Assembly: GCA_963761755.1 (NCBI GenBank)
Contig: CAVXIC010000039.1
Location: 1,054,001 to 1,118,000 of the forward strand
Source: CAJXVA01 sp963761755
GTDB lineage: Bacteria; Myxococcota_A; Polyangia; Nannocystales; Nannocystaceae
DNA: 64,000 nt
Reading direction: 5' to 3'
Position 1 is the stretch's first letter. Every line of letters starts with the position of its first letter. This document shows positions 33,458 to 43,065 of the stretch, piece by piece. The notes under the pieces were generated by a model. That model saw nothing but the letters and a program-made list of their open reading frames with translations, was not told where the DNA came from and made no database searches. A program made the translations under genes and the position numbers.

Positions 33458-33484
33458 ATTGACTTGGTTTTGTCCCCAGTCAAT
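33458..33484. promoter_or_regulatory. Candidate operator/promoter of the ueh-eut operon
   Basis: attgact and agtcaat are perfect 7-base arms spaced by 13 bases (tggttttgtcccc), in an AT-rich island between enuR and uehA. The left arm contains ttgact, which could also be a -35 element. Position and symmetry fit a dimeric repressor such as EnuR. The ribosome site aaggact lies further down. Confidence 0.5.
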
Positions 33485-33535
33485 GATCTTCGCCAACGAG
33501 ACCCGTCCAGGGCATCCGACAGGAAGGACTCCGAC

Positions 33536-34564
33536 ATGACAGCGACCCGACGCCATATGACGGGCGGCGCCTCCACGGCCGTTCTCGCCGCGATCCTCAC
33601 CACGACCGCAGTGTCCGCATCCGCCGACACCTGGCGCTACGCCTTCGAGGAGGCGATGGACGAGGTCCAGGGCCAGTTCGCGCAGAAGTTCAAGGAGGGG
33701 GTCGAGGCCGCCTCCGACCACGAGGTCCAGCTCTTCCCCTACGGCACGCTGGGCGAGAGCGCCGACATCATGGAGCAGGCGCAGGCCGGCATCCTTCAGT
33801 TCGTCAACCAGTCGCCCGGCTTCACCGGCGCGGTGATCCCCGAGGCGCAGGTGTTCTTCGTCCCCTACCTGCTGCCGCAGGACGAGGAGCAGCTCTTCGA
33901 GTTCTTCCGCAGCTCCAAGGCCATCAACGAGATGTTCCCCGAGCTCTACGCCGAGCAGGGGCTCGAGCTTCTGACGATGTATCCCGAGGGCGAGGTCGGC
34001 ATCACCACCCAGGAGCCGCTCGCGTCGCCCGCCGACCTCGATCAGGTCAAGATCCGGGTGATGACCAACCCGTTGCTGGTGGAGAGCTACAAGGCCTTCG
34101 GCGCCACGCCCACGCCGCTGCCCTGGGGCGAGGTCTACGGCGCGCTCCAGACCGGCATCATCCAAGGCCAGGAGAACCCGACCTTCTACATCCTGTCGAA
34201 CAAGCTCTACGAGGTCACGGATTACCTGACCTACATCGGCCACAACAACTTCACGACCGCGCTGATGGCCAACCTCGACTTCTACGAGGGGCTGTCGGAC
34301 GAGGACAAGCAGGTGGTCGAGGACGCGACCCAGGCCGCGTTCGACTTCATCCTCGACTACCAGCGCGGCCAGACCGAGGAGGCGATCGCGGGCATCCAGG
34401 AGGCCAAGCCCGAGATGACGATCACGACGCTCGGCGAGGAGCAGCGCGCGCCCTTCAAGGAGGCCGCGGGCGAGGTCGAGGCCGCCTTCATCGACATGAC
34501 GGGCGAGAGCGGGCAGGCCATCCTCGACCAGATGAAGGCCGACCTCGAGGCCGTCTCCCAGTAG
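33536..34564 (+). CDS. uehA: Ectoine/hydroxyectoine TRAP transporter binding protein UehA
   Basis: 342 residues from the ATG at 33536 with an aggaagga ribosome site. Signal peptide ending VSASADTW. A DctP-type periplasmic binding protein with the substrate-anchoring Arg in QVKIRVMTNPLLVESYKAFG and the family segment YGALQTGIIQGQENPTFYIL. It captures ectoine or hydroxyectoine in the periplasm for UehBC. It is the first gene behind enuR, as in Ruegeria pomeroyi. The assignment rests on the complete ectoine cluster around it. Confidence 0.9.
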   Translation: MTATRRHMTGGASTAVLAAILTTTAVSASADTWRYAFEEAMDEVQGQFAQKFKEGVEAASDHEVQLFPYGTLGESADIMEQAQAGILQFVNQSPGFTGAVIPEAQVFFVPYLLPQDEEQLFEFFRSSKAINEMFPELYAEQGLELLTMYPEGEVGITTQEPLASPADLDQVKIRVMTNPLLVESYKAFGATPTPLPWGEVYGALQTGIIQGQENPTFYILSNKLYEVTDYLTYIGHNNFTTALMANLDFYEGLSDEDKQVVEDATQAAFDFILDYQRGQTEEAIAGIQEAKPEMTITTLGEEQRAPFKEAAGEVEAAFIDMTGESGQAILDQMKADLEAVSQ

Positions 34565-34571
34565 TTCCATG

Positions 34572-34604
34572 CGGCGCCGGGGCGGCCTCCTCCGCCCGGC
34601 GCCG
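34572..34604 (+). promoter_or_regulatory. Stem-loop between uehA and uehB
   Basis: ggcgccggggcgg (34573-34585) pairs with ccgcccggcgcc (34592-34603) around a cctcct loop, with one bulged G. It begins right after the uehA stop. Such structures behind binding-protein genes often protect the upstream mRNA or attenuate read-through, giving more binding protein than permease. Confidence 0.6.
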
Positions 34605-34637
34605 ATCCTTCGAAGCACGACAGGGCGGGGCTTGAGC

Positions 34638-35246
34638 GTGACCGATTCCGGACCCCGGCCCGAGGCCACCGTCGCCGCCCCTGCTCGGCCGGGCGACGAG
34701 GTCTCGGCCCTGCCCGGCGCGCTCGGCGCGATCGACCGCGCCATCGCGCGCGTCGAGTCGGCCATGCTCGCGCTCGGCGTGCTGCTGATGGCGCTCAACA
34801 CGGTGGCCAACGTCGTCGGCCGCTTCGTCTTCCAGTCGAGCCTCTTCTTCTCCGAGGAGCTGAACTCGATCCTGATCGTGCTGATCACCTTCGCGGGCAT
34901 CAGCTACGCCGCGCGGCACGGCCGCCACATCCGCATGTCGGCGCTCTACGACGCGCTGCCGCACGGCGCGCGCAAGGCGCTGATGATCGTCATCGCGCTC
35001 GTCACGGCGGCCTTCATGCTGGGGCTCGCCTGGTATGCGCTGGGCTACGTGATCACGCTCAGAGGCAGCGGCCGGGTGCTCCCGGCGCTGAGCATCCCGG
35101 CCTGGCTCGCCTTCGTCTGGGTGCCGGTGGGCTTCTTCATGACCGGCGCGCAGTACCTCCTCACGGCCGTGCGCAACCTCACCGAGGAGGAGGTCTACCT
35201 CTCCACCAACGTGCAGGACGGCTACGACGACGAGGGAGGGACCTGA
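34638..35246 (+). CDS. uehB: Ectoine TRAP transporter small permease UehB
   Basis: 202 residues from GTG 34638. A DctQ-type four-helix membrane protein: ESAMLALGVLLMALNTVANV, the SSLFFSEELNSILIVLITFA region typical of the family, and two more helices. It partners UehC in the membrane. An unusual 30-residue polar N-terminal extension precedes the first helix. It is followed 3 bases later by uehC. Confidence 0.88.
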   Translation: MTDSGPRPEATVAAPARPGDEVSALPGALGAIDRAIARVESAMLALGVLLMALNTVANVVGRFVFQSSLFFSEELNSILIVLITFAGISYAARHGRHIRMSALYDALPHGARKALMIVIALVTAAFMLGLAWYALGYVITLRGSGRVLPALSIPAWLAFVWVPVGFFMTGAQYLLTAVRNLTEEEVYLSTNVQDGYDDEGGT

Positions 35247-35249
35247 TCC

Positions 35250-36539
35250 ATGGCGCCCACCATCTTCGCGATCATGATCGTGCTCCTGCTCCTGGGCTTC
35301 CCGATGATGATCCCGCTGATCGCCGGGGCCTTTGTCGGGTTCCTCATGATGTTCGGCGGGCTCTCCCAGACGGAGACCATGGTCCAGCAGATGCTGGCCG
35401 GCATCCGGCCCGCCTCGCTGATCGCGGTGCCGATGTTCATCTTCGCCGCCGACATCATGACGCGCGGCCAATCGGCGGGGCGGCTCATCGACATGGTGAT
35501 GGCCTTCGTGGGTCACCTGAAGGGCGGGCTCGCGGTCTCGACCGCCGCCGCCTGCACCATGTTCGGCGCGGTCTCGGGCTCGACGCAGGCCACGGTGGTG
35601 GCCATCGGCTCGCCGCTCAGGCCCCGCATGCTCAAGGCCGGCTACAACGACAGCTTCGTGCTGGCGCTCATCGTCAACGCGTCCGACATCGCCTTTTTGA
35701 TCCCGCCCTCGATCGGCATGATCATCTACGGCGTGGTCTCCAACACCTCGATCGCGGAGCTGTTCATCGCCGGCATCGGGCCGGGCCTGCTGATCCTCGT
35801 GCTCTTCTCGATCTACTCCGTGATCTACGCCGCCCGCATGGGCGTGCCGACCGAGCCGCGCGCGAGCTGGGCCGAGCGGGCGCGCGCGGTGCGCGGCGCG
35901 CTCTGGCCGCTGGGCTTCCCCGCGATCATCATCGGGGGCATCTACGGCGGCGTCTTCAGCCCGACCGAAGCGGCGGCGGCGTGCGTGCTCTACGCGCTGA
36001 TCCTCGAGGTCGTCGTCTTCCGCTCGCTCGACCTGAAGGGCGTCTACGACACGGCGAAGTCCACCGGCCTCATCACGGCGGTGGTGTTCATCCTCGTCGC
36101 GGCGGGCGCGGCCTTCTCCTGGGTCGATCTCGTTTCGCGCAGATCCCGCAGGCGATCCTGGCCGGCATCGGCATCGACGCGATGGGGCCCACGGCCGTTC
36201 TCTTCGTGATCTCGATCGCCTTCTTCGTCGGCTGCATGTTCGTCGATCCGATCGTGGTGATCCTCGTGCTGGTGCCGATCTTCGCGCCGGTGGTGCAGTC
36301 GGTCGGGCTCGACCCGGTGCTGGTGGGCATCGTGATCACGCTCCAGGTCGCCATCGGCTCGGCCACGCCGCCCTTCGGCTGCGACATCTTCACGGCGCAT
36401 CGCCGTCTTCAAGCGGCCCTACTGGGAGGTCATCCGTGGCACGCCGCCCTTCATCGCCATGCTGCTCGGCGTCTCGGTGGCGCTGATCTTCTTCCCGCAG
36501 ATTGCGCTCTTCCTGCGCGATCTGGCCTTCGCGGACTGA
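35250..36539 (+). pseudogene. uehC: Ectoine TRAP transporter large permease UehC with indels
   Basis: A DctM-type permease of about 12 helices (opening PTIFAIMIVLLLLGFPMMIP; signature SGSTQATVVAIGSPLRPRML). The first 290 codons are normal. Near 36126-36138 the frame shifts; the expected WV-ISFAQIPQ is explained by two single-base insertions. From there RFAQIPQAILAGIGIDAMG reads in another frame until about 36400, where one further inserted C in gcgcatcg moves the frame again, giving IAVFKRPYWEVIRGTPPFIA to the normal stop at 36539. Three insertions restore the overall length to a multiple of three. As read, the product would be truncated after about 320 residues. Confidence 0.85.
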
Positions 36540-36543
36540 TCGG

Positions 36544-37354
36544 GTGGCCGCGACCGACCTCGGCGCGCCCTGCCGCCCCGCGCCGCCCGAGGTTGAGGTG
36601 GTGCCCACACCGCCGCTCGCGGCCGCGACGGTCCCCCGGCTGGGCCTGATCGCGCTCGCCACCGACCTGACCTTCGAGCGCGACGCGGCGCGGCTCCTGC
36701 CGCCCGACGAGGCGGCGCTGCACGTCACGCGGGTGGCCTTCGAGAACCCGACCACGCCGGAGAGCTTGCGCGCGATGGCACCGCGGCTGACCGAGGCCGC
36801 GGGGCTCCTCGTGCCGGGCCTGCCGCTCGCGGCCATCTGCTACGCCTGCACCGCCGCCTCGGTGGCCATCGGCGACGAGGCGGTCGCCGCCGCGGTCCAC
36901 GCCGCCCGGCCCGGCGTGCCGGTGGTGACGCCGATCTCGGCCGCACTCGCGGCCTTCGAGGCGCTCGGCGTCGCGCGGGTGGCGCTTCTCACCCCCTACC
37001 TCGCGCGCACCGCGCAGCCGATGGTGGCGCGCTTCGCGGATGCCGGCATGACGGTGACGCGCGCGGTACTGCTTCGGGATGGAGGATGACCGCGACATGG
37101 CCCGCATCGACCCCGAGGCGCTGGTCGCGGCCGCCTGCGCGCTCGACGGCGTGGAGGCGCAGGCGCTGTTCGTGTCGTGCACCGCGCTGCCGGCCGCGGG
37201 CGTAGCGGGCCGGATCGAAGCCGCCATCGGCAAGCCCGTCGTGACCTCCAACACCGCGAGCCTGTGGGCCCTGCGGCGCCTCGCCGGGCTGCCGGACGGG
37301 CCGCAGGGATACGGGCGCCTGATGGGCCTGCCGCTGCCCCGAGGCGCCTGGTGA
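36544..37354 (+). pseudogene. eutA: EutA, arylmalonate decarboxylase/Asp racemase-like, one frameshift
   Basis: EutA belongs to the maleate isomerase/Asp-Glu racemase family and takes part in hydroxyectoine breakdown, where it is proposed to change stereochemistry of an intermediate. Starting at GTG 36544, the N-terminal half shows CYACTAASVAIGDEAVAAAV (first catalytic Cys region) and PVVTPISAALAAFEALG. Near 37065-37072 one extra G breaks the frame; the second half (YCFGMEDDRDMARIDPEALV, then ALFVSCTALPA with the second Cys) follows in the next frame. The end overlaps eutB by 4 bases. There is no usp (universal stress) gene between uehC and eutA, unlike Ruegeria. Confidence 0.8.
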
Positions 37355-38333
37355 GCGCCGTGACCCCGGCCGAGATCGAGGCCGCGCGCGAGCGGATCGC
37401 GGACCATGTGCGCCGCACGCCCGTCCTGCCCTCGCCGTCGCTGAGCGCGCGCCTGGGCCGGCCGGTCCACCTCAAGCTGGAGCACCGGCAGGTGACGGGC
37501 AGCTTCAAGGTCCGGGGCGCGACCAACGCCGTCTCCCGGCTCGACGCGCGGGCGCGCAGGCACGGGCGCGCGGGATCGCCGCGGTCTCGACCGGCAACCA
37601 CGGGCGCGGCCTGGCGCATGCCGGGCGCGAGGCAGGGGTGCGCGTCGTCGTGTGCCTGTCGCGGCTGGTGCCCCAGGAGAAGATCGACGGCATCCGCGCG
37701 CTCGGCGCCGAGGTCCGCGTCGTCGGCGCCTCCCAGGACGAGGCCCAGCGCGAGGTTGACCGGCTGGTCGCGGAGGAGGGGATGACGACCGTGCCGCCCT
37801 TCGACCATGCGGACGTGATCGCGGGGCAGGGGACGCTCGGCCTCGAGATCGCCCGCGACGTGCCGGACCTGGCCTGCGTCGTGATCCCGCTCTCGGGGGG
37901 CGGGCTCCTGTCGGGCGTGGCGGCGGCGGTCAAGGCGCACCGCCCCGAGGCCCGCGTCGTCGGCGTGACCATGGAGCGGGGGGCGGCGATGCACGCCTCG
38001 CTCGCGGCGGGTCGCCCCGTGGAGGTCGAGGAGGTGGAGAGCCTCGCGGACTCGCTCGGCGGCGGGATCGGCTTGGGCAACCGCTGGACCTTCGCGATGA
38101 CGCGGGCGCTGATCGACGAGGCGGTGCTGGTGAGCGAGGCCGAGATCGCGGCCGCCATGCGCCACTGCCACGAGCGCGAGGGGCAGATCGTCGAGGGCGG
38201 CGGCGCGGCCGGGGTCGCGGCGATCCTCGCGGGACGGGTCCGCTCGGACGGCCCCGTGGTCGTCATCCTGTCGGGCGGCAACGTCGATCGCGACCTCCAC
38301 CGCCGCGTGGTCTCGGGCGAGACGGTCGCGTGA
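37351..38333 (+). pseudogene. eutB: EutB, threonine dehydratase-like PLP enzyme, one frameshift
   Basis: EutB is a serine/threonine dehydratase-family enzyme proposed to act on hydroxyectoine derivatives. It starts at GTG 37351 overlapping eutA (GTGA). The PLP Lys lies in VTGSFKVRGATNAVSRLDA. Just after this, near 37545-37560, a base is missing: the text gcgcgggcgcgcag is explained by loss of one T from gcgctgggcgcgcag. The rest, ARGIAAVSTGNHGRGLAHAG and the glycine-rich IPLSGGGLLSGVAAAVKAH loop, is in the next frame and complete to 38333. Total length is 327 codons plus two bases, consistent with a single deletion. Confidence 0.82.
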
Positions 38334-39337
38334 GGCCGCCCGTCACGCTCTTGACCGAGGCCGAGCTGCGCGCGGCCGTGCCGCTCGACCTCGCGGCGGT
38401 AGAGTGCGTCGAGGCCGCCTTCGCAGCACTCGCGGGTGGGGGCGTGGCGATGCCGCCGGTGCTCTCGATGCACCTGCCCGAGGCCCGTGGCGAGGTGGAC
38501 GTCAAGACCGCCTACCTGCCGGGGCTCGACGGGTTCGCGGTGAAGATCTCGCCTGGCTTCTTCGGCAACCCCGCCCGCGGGCTGCCCTCGACCTCGGGGC
38601 TGATGGTGGTGCTCTCGGCCGAGACCGGCATGGTCCGCGCCGTGCTGCTCGACAACGGCTACCTGACGGACGTGCGCACCGCCGCGGCCGGGGCGGTCGC
38701 CGCGCGCCACCTCTCGCGCGAGGACGCGTCCCGCGCCTGCATCCTGGGCGCCGGCACGCAGGCGCGCCTGCAGCTCCAGGCGCTGACGCTCGTGCGCCCG
38801 ATCCGCTCCGCCGCGATCTGGGCGCGCGACCCGGCTCGAGCGGAGGCCGCGGCCGAGGAGATGACGGGCCGCCTCGGCATCCCCGTGCGCGCCGAGCCCG
38901 ATGCGGAGGCGGCGGTGCGCGGCGCCGGGATCGTGGTGACGACCACGCCCGCGACCGAGCCGATCCTGATGGCCGACTGGCTCGCCGCCGGCTGCCACGT
39001 CACCGCGATGGGCTCGGACCAGGCCGGCAAGGGTGAGCTGGAGCCCGCCTGCCTCGCGCGCGCCGATCTCTACGTTCCCGATCGCCTGAGCCAGACAACT
39101 GCCATGGGAGAGCTGCGCGCCGCCATCGAGGCGGGCGTCGTGGACCCCGGCCGCTGCTTCGCCGAGCTGGGCGAGATCGTCGCCGGGCAAGCACCCGGCC
39201 GTCCCTCGGCCAAGGCGATCACCATCGCCGATCTCACCGGCACGGGGGTTCAGGACACCGCGATCGCGGCCCACGCCCTCGCCCGGGCGGATGCCGCGGA
39301 CGCAGGCATCGTCATCGCAGGAGAGGGGCGGGCATGA
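38330..39337 (+). CDS. eutC: EutC, ornithine cyclodeaminase-family enzyme
   Basis: A 335-residue NAD-dependent ornithine cyclodeaminase/alanine dehydrogenase-like enzyme (EutC of ectoine utilisation), proposed to act with EutA and EutB on the hydroxyectoine branch. GTG start overlaps eutB by 4 bases. Motifs: KTAYLPGLDGFAVKISPGFF (active-site Lys region), the Rossmann segment ACILGAGTQARLQLQALTLV, and AMGSDQAGKGELEP with the conserved Asp. The frame is intact and the end overlaps eutD (ATGA). Confidence 0.88.
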   Translation: MRPPVTLLTEAELRAAVPLDLAAVECVEAAFAALAGGGVAMPPVLSMHLPEARGEVDVKTAYLPGLDGFAVKISPGFFGNPARGLPSTSGLMVVLSAETGMVRAVLLDNGYLTDVRTAAAGAVAARHLSREDASRACILGAGTQARLQLQALTLVRPIRSAAIWARDPARAEAAAEEMTGRLGIPVRAEPDAEAAVRGAGIVVTTTPATEPILMADWLAAGCHVTAMGSDQAGKGELEPACLARADLYVPDRLSQTTAMGELRAAIEAGVVDPGRCFAELGEIVAGQAPGRPSAKAITIADLTGTGVQDTAIAAHALARADAADAGIVIAGEGRA

Positions 39338-40515
39338 CCACCACGGAGGCCAACTTCGAGACGTCCGAATACCTCGCGCGCATCGCGCGGACGCGCGCCG
39401 AGATGGAGCGCCGCGGGCTCGACGCGATCGTGGTCGTCGATCCGTCGAACATGTCCTGGCTCACCGGCTACGACGGCTGGTCCTTCTACGTCCACCAGGC
39501 GGTGCTCCTGACGATGGAGGGCGCGCCGCTCTGGTGGGGGCGGGGCATGGACGCCCAGGGCGCGCGCCGCACCGTCTTCATGGGCGACGAGCGCATCCGC
39601 GGCTACGACGACCGCTTGGTGCAGAACCCCGAGGCCCACCCGATGGCCGACCTCGCGGCCATCCTCGCCGAGCACGGGCTGGAGCGCGCGCGCATCGGCG
39701 TCGAGCTCGACAACTACTACTACACGGCCGCCGCCCATGTGGCGCTCGGCGCATCGCTGCCCGAGGCCCGGCTGATCGACGCGACGGGGCTGGTGAACTG
39801 GCAGCGCGCGGTGAAGTCGGCGCGCGAGGTCGAGTACATGCGCCGCGCCGCGCGCATCGTGGAGGCAATGCACGCCCGCATCCTGGAGCTGGCCGAGCCG
39901 GGGATGCCCAAGAACCGCCTCGTGGCCGAGATCGCCCGCACCGGCATCGAGGGCGCGCAGGGCCACTGGGGCGACTACCCCGCCATCGTGCCCATGGCGC
40001 CCTCGGGCCTCGACGCCACCGCGCCGCACCTGACCTGGGACGACCGGCCCATGCGCGAGGGCGAGGCCACCTTCTTCGAGATCGCCGGCGTGCATCGCCG
40101 CTACCATTGCCCGCAATCGCGCACGCTCTTCCTCGGGCAGGCGCCGGACAGGTACCGCGCCGCTGAAGGCGCCGTGCTGGAGGCGATCGAGGCCGGGCTC
40201 GCCCAGGCCCAGCCCGGCAACCGCGCCGAGGATATCGCCAACGCCTTCAACGCCGCGTTGAACGCGCGGGGCTTCGAGAAGGACAGCCGCTGCGGCTACG
40301 CCATCGGGCTGAGCTATCCGCCCGACTGGGGCGAGCGCACGATCTCCTTCCGGCGCGGCGACCGCACCGTGCTGGAGCCGGGCATGACCTTCCACTTCAT
40401 GCCCGCGCTCTGGCTCGACGACGGCGGCCTGGAGATCACCGAACCCATCCTGATCACCGAGAGCGGCGCCGAGTGCCTCTGCGCGACCCCGCGCGAGCTT
40501 CACGTCAAGGCATGA
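39334..40515 (+). CDS. eutD: Ectoine hydrolase EutD (DoeA)
   Basis: 393 residues. Ectoine hydrolase opens the ectoine ring to N-alpha-acetyl-L-2,4-diaminobutyrate, the inducer of EnuR. It has the two-domain creatinase/M24 fold: an N-terminal domain with VVVDPSNMSWLTGYDGWSFY and a pita-bread domain with GHWGDYPAIVPMAPSGLDAT, FFEIAGVHRRYHCPQSRTLF and SRCGYAIGLSYPPDWGERTI. The last segments are typical of ectoine hydrolases and differ from metal-dependent prolidases. Frame intact; the ATGA overlaps at both ends couple it to eutC and eutE. Confidence 0.93.
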   Translation: MTTTEANFETSEYLARIARTRAEMERRGLDAIVVVDPSNMSWLTGYDGWSFYVHQAVLLTMEGAPLWWGRGMDAQGARRTVFMGDERIRGYDDRLVQNPEAHPMADLAAILAEHGLERARIGVELDNYYYTAAAHVALGASLPEARLIDATGLVNWQRAVKSAREVEYMRRAARIVEAMHARILELAEPGMPKNRLVAEIARTGIEGAQGHWGDYPAIVPMAPSGLDATAPHLTWDDRPMREGEATFFEIAGVHRRYHCPQSRTLFLGQAPDRYRAAEGAVLEAIEAGLAQAQPGNRAEDIANAFNAALNARGFEKDSRCGYAIGLSYPPDWGERTISFRRGDRTVLEPGMTFHFMPALWLDDGGLEITEPILITESGAECLCATPRELHVKA

Positions 40516-41495
40516 GCACGATCGCCCCCACCGTGCCGCTCGACGCCGACGGCGTCCATCACGGCTTCCTGCGCCTGCCCCACTCGCGCGACGACAGCGC
40601 CTGGGGCTCGGTCATGATCCCCATCGCCGTCATCGGCCGGGGGCCGGGGCCCACCGCGCTCATGATCGGCGGCAACCACGGCGACGAGTACGAGGGGCCG
40701 ATCGCGCTCCAGCGCCTCGCGGCCTCGCTCGAGCCCGCGCGCATGACGGGCCGCGTCATCATCCTGCCCACGCTCAACGTGCCCGCCTTCCGCGCCGGCA
40801 CCCGCACCTCACCCATCGACGGCGTGAACCTCAACCGCGCCTTCCCGGGCTCGCCCTCCGGCACCGTGACGCAGCGCATCGCCCACTACGTCGCCGATGT
40901 GCTGATCCCCCTGGCGGACATCGTGCTCGACATCCACTCGGGCGGCCGCACGCTCGACTTCCTGCCCTTCGCCGCCGCGCACGTGCTGTCCGACCCCGAG
41001 CACGAGGCGCGCTGTGTGGCCGCGATGGAGGCGTTCGCCGCGCCCTACTCGGTCCGGATGCTGGAGATCGACGCCCTGGGCATGCTCGACACCGAGGCCG
41101 AGGCGCGAGGCAAGACGTTCGTGACGACCGAGCTCGGAGGCGGCGGCACCGCCACCGCTCGCTCGGTCGCCATCGCGCATCGCGGCGCACGCAACCTGCT
41201 GGTCCACGCGGGCATCCTCGGCGGCGAGCCGGAGCGTGCGGCCTCCGTGATGCTCGACATGCCCGACGAGCGCTGCTTCGTCTTCGCCCATCGCGACGCG
41301 TTGATCGAGCCCCTGGTCGATCTCGGGGCCGAGGTCGCTGAGGGTCAGTCCATCGCACGCCTCTGGCCGCTCGACCGCACCGGCGTGGCGCCCGAGGAGA
41401 TCCGCGCGCGCCGGCAGGGCCTCCTGGCCGGGCGCCACGTCCCGGGTCTTCTCAAATCGGGCGACTGCATGGCCGTCATTGCCGTGCCGATCTGA
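40512..41495 (+). CDS. eutE: N-acetyl-diaminobutyrate deacetylase EutE (DoeB)
   Basis: 327 residues from the ATG at 40512, which overlaps the eutD stop. A zinc-dependent AstE/AspA (M14-like) deacylase: zinc ligands in MIGGNHGDEYEGP (His and Glu) and LDIHSGGRTLDFLPF (His), the Arg-binding motif region SPIDGVNLNRAFPG, and the catalytic Glu in VTTELGGGGTATA. It removes the acetyl group from N-alpha-acetyl-diaminobutyrate to give diaminobutyrate for Atf. It is the last gene of the eut operon. No clear terminator follows. Confidence 0.93.
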   Translation: MSTIAPTVPLDADGVHHGFLRLPHSRDDSAWGSVMIPIAVIGRGPGPTALMIGGNHGDEYEGPIALQRLAASLEPARMTGRVIILPTLNVPAFRAGTRTSPIDGVNLNRAFPGSPSGTVTQRIAHYVADVLIPLADIVLDIHSGGRTLDFLPFAAAHVLSDPEHEARCVAAMEAFAAPYSVRMLEIDALGMLDTEAEARGKTFVTTELGGGGTATARSVAIAHRGARNLLVHAGILGGEPERAASVMLDMPDERCFVFAHRDALIEPLVDLGAEVAEGQSIARLWPLDRTGVAPEEIRARRQGLLAGRHVPGLLKSGDCMAVIAVPI

Positions 41496-41739
41496 GGATA
41501 GGGCGAGCGGCTGTTCTGGTGGGATATGCTGGACATCGTCTTGGCCCGGGCGACGCAGCCACCGCGCTCGAGGGCTTACGCCTGGAGGATGAGACCCTGA
41601 TCCCTCGAGGTGAGGCGGGTTCATTCGTGGGCGGCTATGAGGCAGGGCAGGGGTGTTGCGGTAGGCTTGTATTATCGTGATCATGGCCCATCATCTCACA
41701 GTAGGCCGTGAGGGGGATAAGACAAGCCCAGTGGAGCGG

Positions 41740-42800
41740 GGCGTTGTTGCGCGACTCGGGCTTGAGGCGTGACGTCCCCTTTCCCCGCGGGCGTCAGGCC
41801 ACGCGAACGATCTCGGCGGTGCCGAGGGCGTCGATGCGGTTCATGAGGGCTGTGCGGATGTGGATCTCGGCGGTCTGGCGGTCGGGGTCTCTCGCGGCGA
41901 TGCGCTCGGCCTGAGGCCTTGAGGCAGCGCATCCTGGCCTCGATCCGGCTGCGGGCGCAGGTCACCGGTCCAGCGCTTCCAGAAGGCTCTGCCATGGCGA
42001 CGTGTGGCACGCGGGGTTTCGTTGCGGGTCCGCGCTGCCGGGCAGTCCTCCTTCCAAGGCCGCCCGGCCTGGACGGATCGGGATGATCGGGACGGCGTCG
42101 CGCTCGATGATGGCGGCGTGGCCGCGGCGCGTGGCCGTCAGGCCCCGTCTGCGGTCACGGTGCCGATCTGCTCGTCCTCCGGGAGCTGGTCGAGCAGGTC
42201 CGGCAGCACCGGGCTGTCGCCCTCGCGGCTGGAGGTGAGCTCGACGGCGCGGATGTCGGACGTGGCGGTGTCCATCGCCAGATGCACGAGGCGCCACCGG
42301 CGGCGGCCCTGCGGCCCATGCTTGCGCACCTGCCACTCACCATCGCCCAGGAACTTGATGCCGGTGCTGTCCACGAGCAGGTTGAGCGGTCCGTCGGCGC
42401 GCAGGTCAGGGGAACTGAACAGCCAGGGTCCTCTGCCTTCGGCACAGGGCCGAATGGTCGGGCACCGGCCAGTCCAGCCCCGCCAGCCGCGAGCCGGGCT
42501 CGCCACCATGCCGACGCTCTGCCTCAAGGGCAGCTTGAACAGAACCTTGATCGACAGGTCCGAGCTGGATCGCGGCATCGGAGAACACCGCCGAGCGGCC
42601 GCAGCGACCGTCATGCGGCGCCAGCCAGCTCATCTCCCGGTCCAACCAGATCAGCAGGGAGCCACGCTTCTTGAGCGCGGCGTTGTAGCTGGACCAGTTC
42701 GTCGTGCGGTAGCGCGCAGATGAGGGCTTCGTCATGCCGCCCTCCTAAGCCCCCGGACCCACACCGTGAACGTCCTCGCACCGAGTTCTTCAACAACGCC
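41740..42800. mobile_element. Degenerate IS5-family (IS903-like) element
   Basis: About 1061 bp bounded by ggcgttgttgc at 41740 and the inverted counterpart gttcttcaacaacgcc ending at 42800. The internal transposase gene is broken by several frameshifts. It is related to the intact element at 6433-7481 but far more decayed. No target duplication is visible. Confidence 0.75.
41794..42735 (-). pseudogene. IS5-family transposase, multiply frameshifted
   Basis: From 42735 the start MTKPSSARYRTTNWSSYNAA is normal, then AGLDWPVPDHSALCRRQRTL. The first Asp segment LLVDSTGIKFLGDGEWQVRK and TADGA (second Asp) are readable in other frames, and the C-terminus ends near TAEIVRVA with a stop at 41794. 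At least four frame changes are needed to read it through, so it cannot be functional. Confidence 0.8.
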
Positions 42801-43065
42801 GGTCGGCAGGCGCAGCGGGCCCGACGAACCCGCAGCCCTCATCGTGCCACTCTGGCTCGCTGGGCCGGGCTCGTCGTGGCCCGTCGTGCGTCGCCAAACA
42901 GGTGTTTGGCGCATGGTCTCGATGCTGGAGGACCGACGGACGGCAGCCCAAGGGCTTGGCCCCGCCCCGACTGTGCGGATACCTCTGTCGGATCGGATGA
43001 CCGTGCGGATATCCTCCGGACGGGGTTTGCCGCGCAGACGGGGGCTTGCGAGAGGCCAGGGGAGG

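Noticed and set aside
31847..34900. 1017-codon open frame on the minus strand
   Set aside because: Antisense to enuR and uehA, with a low-complexity translation; the plus-strand genes are clearly real.
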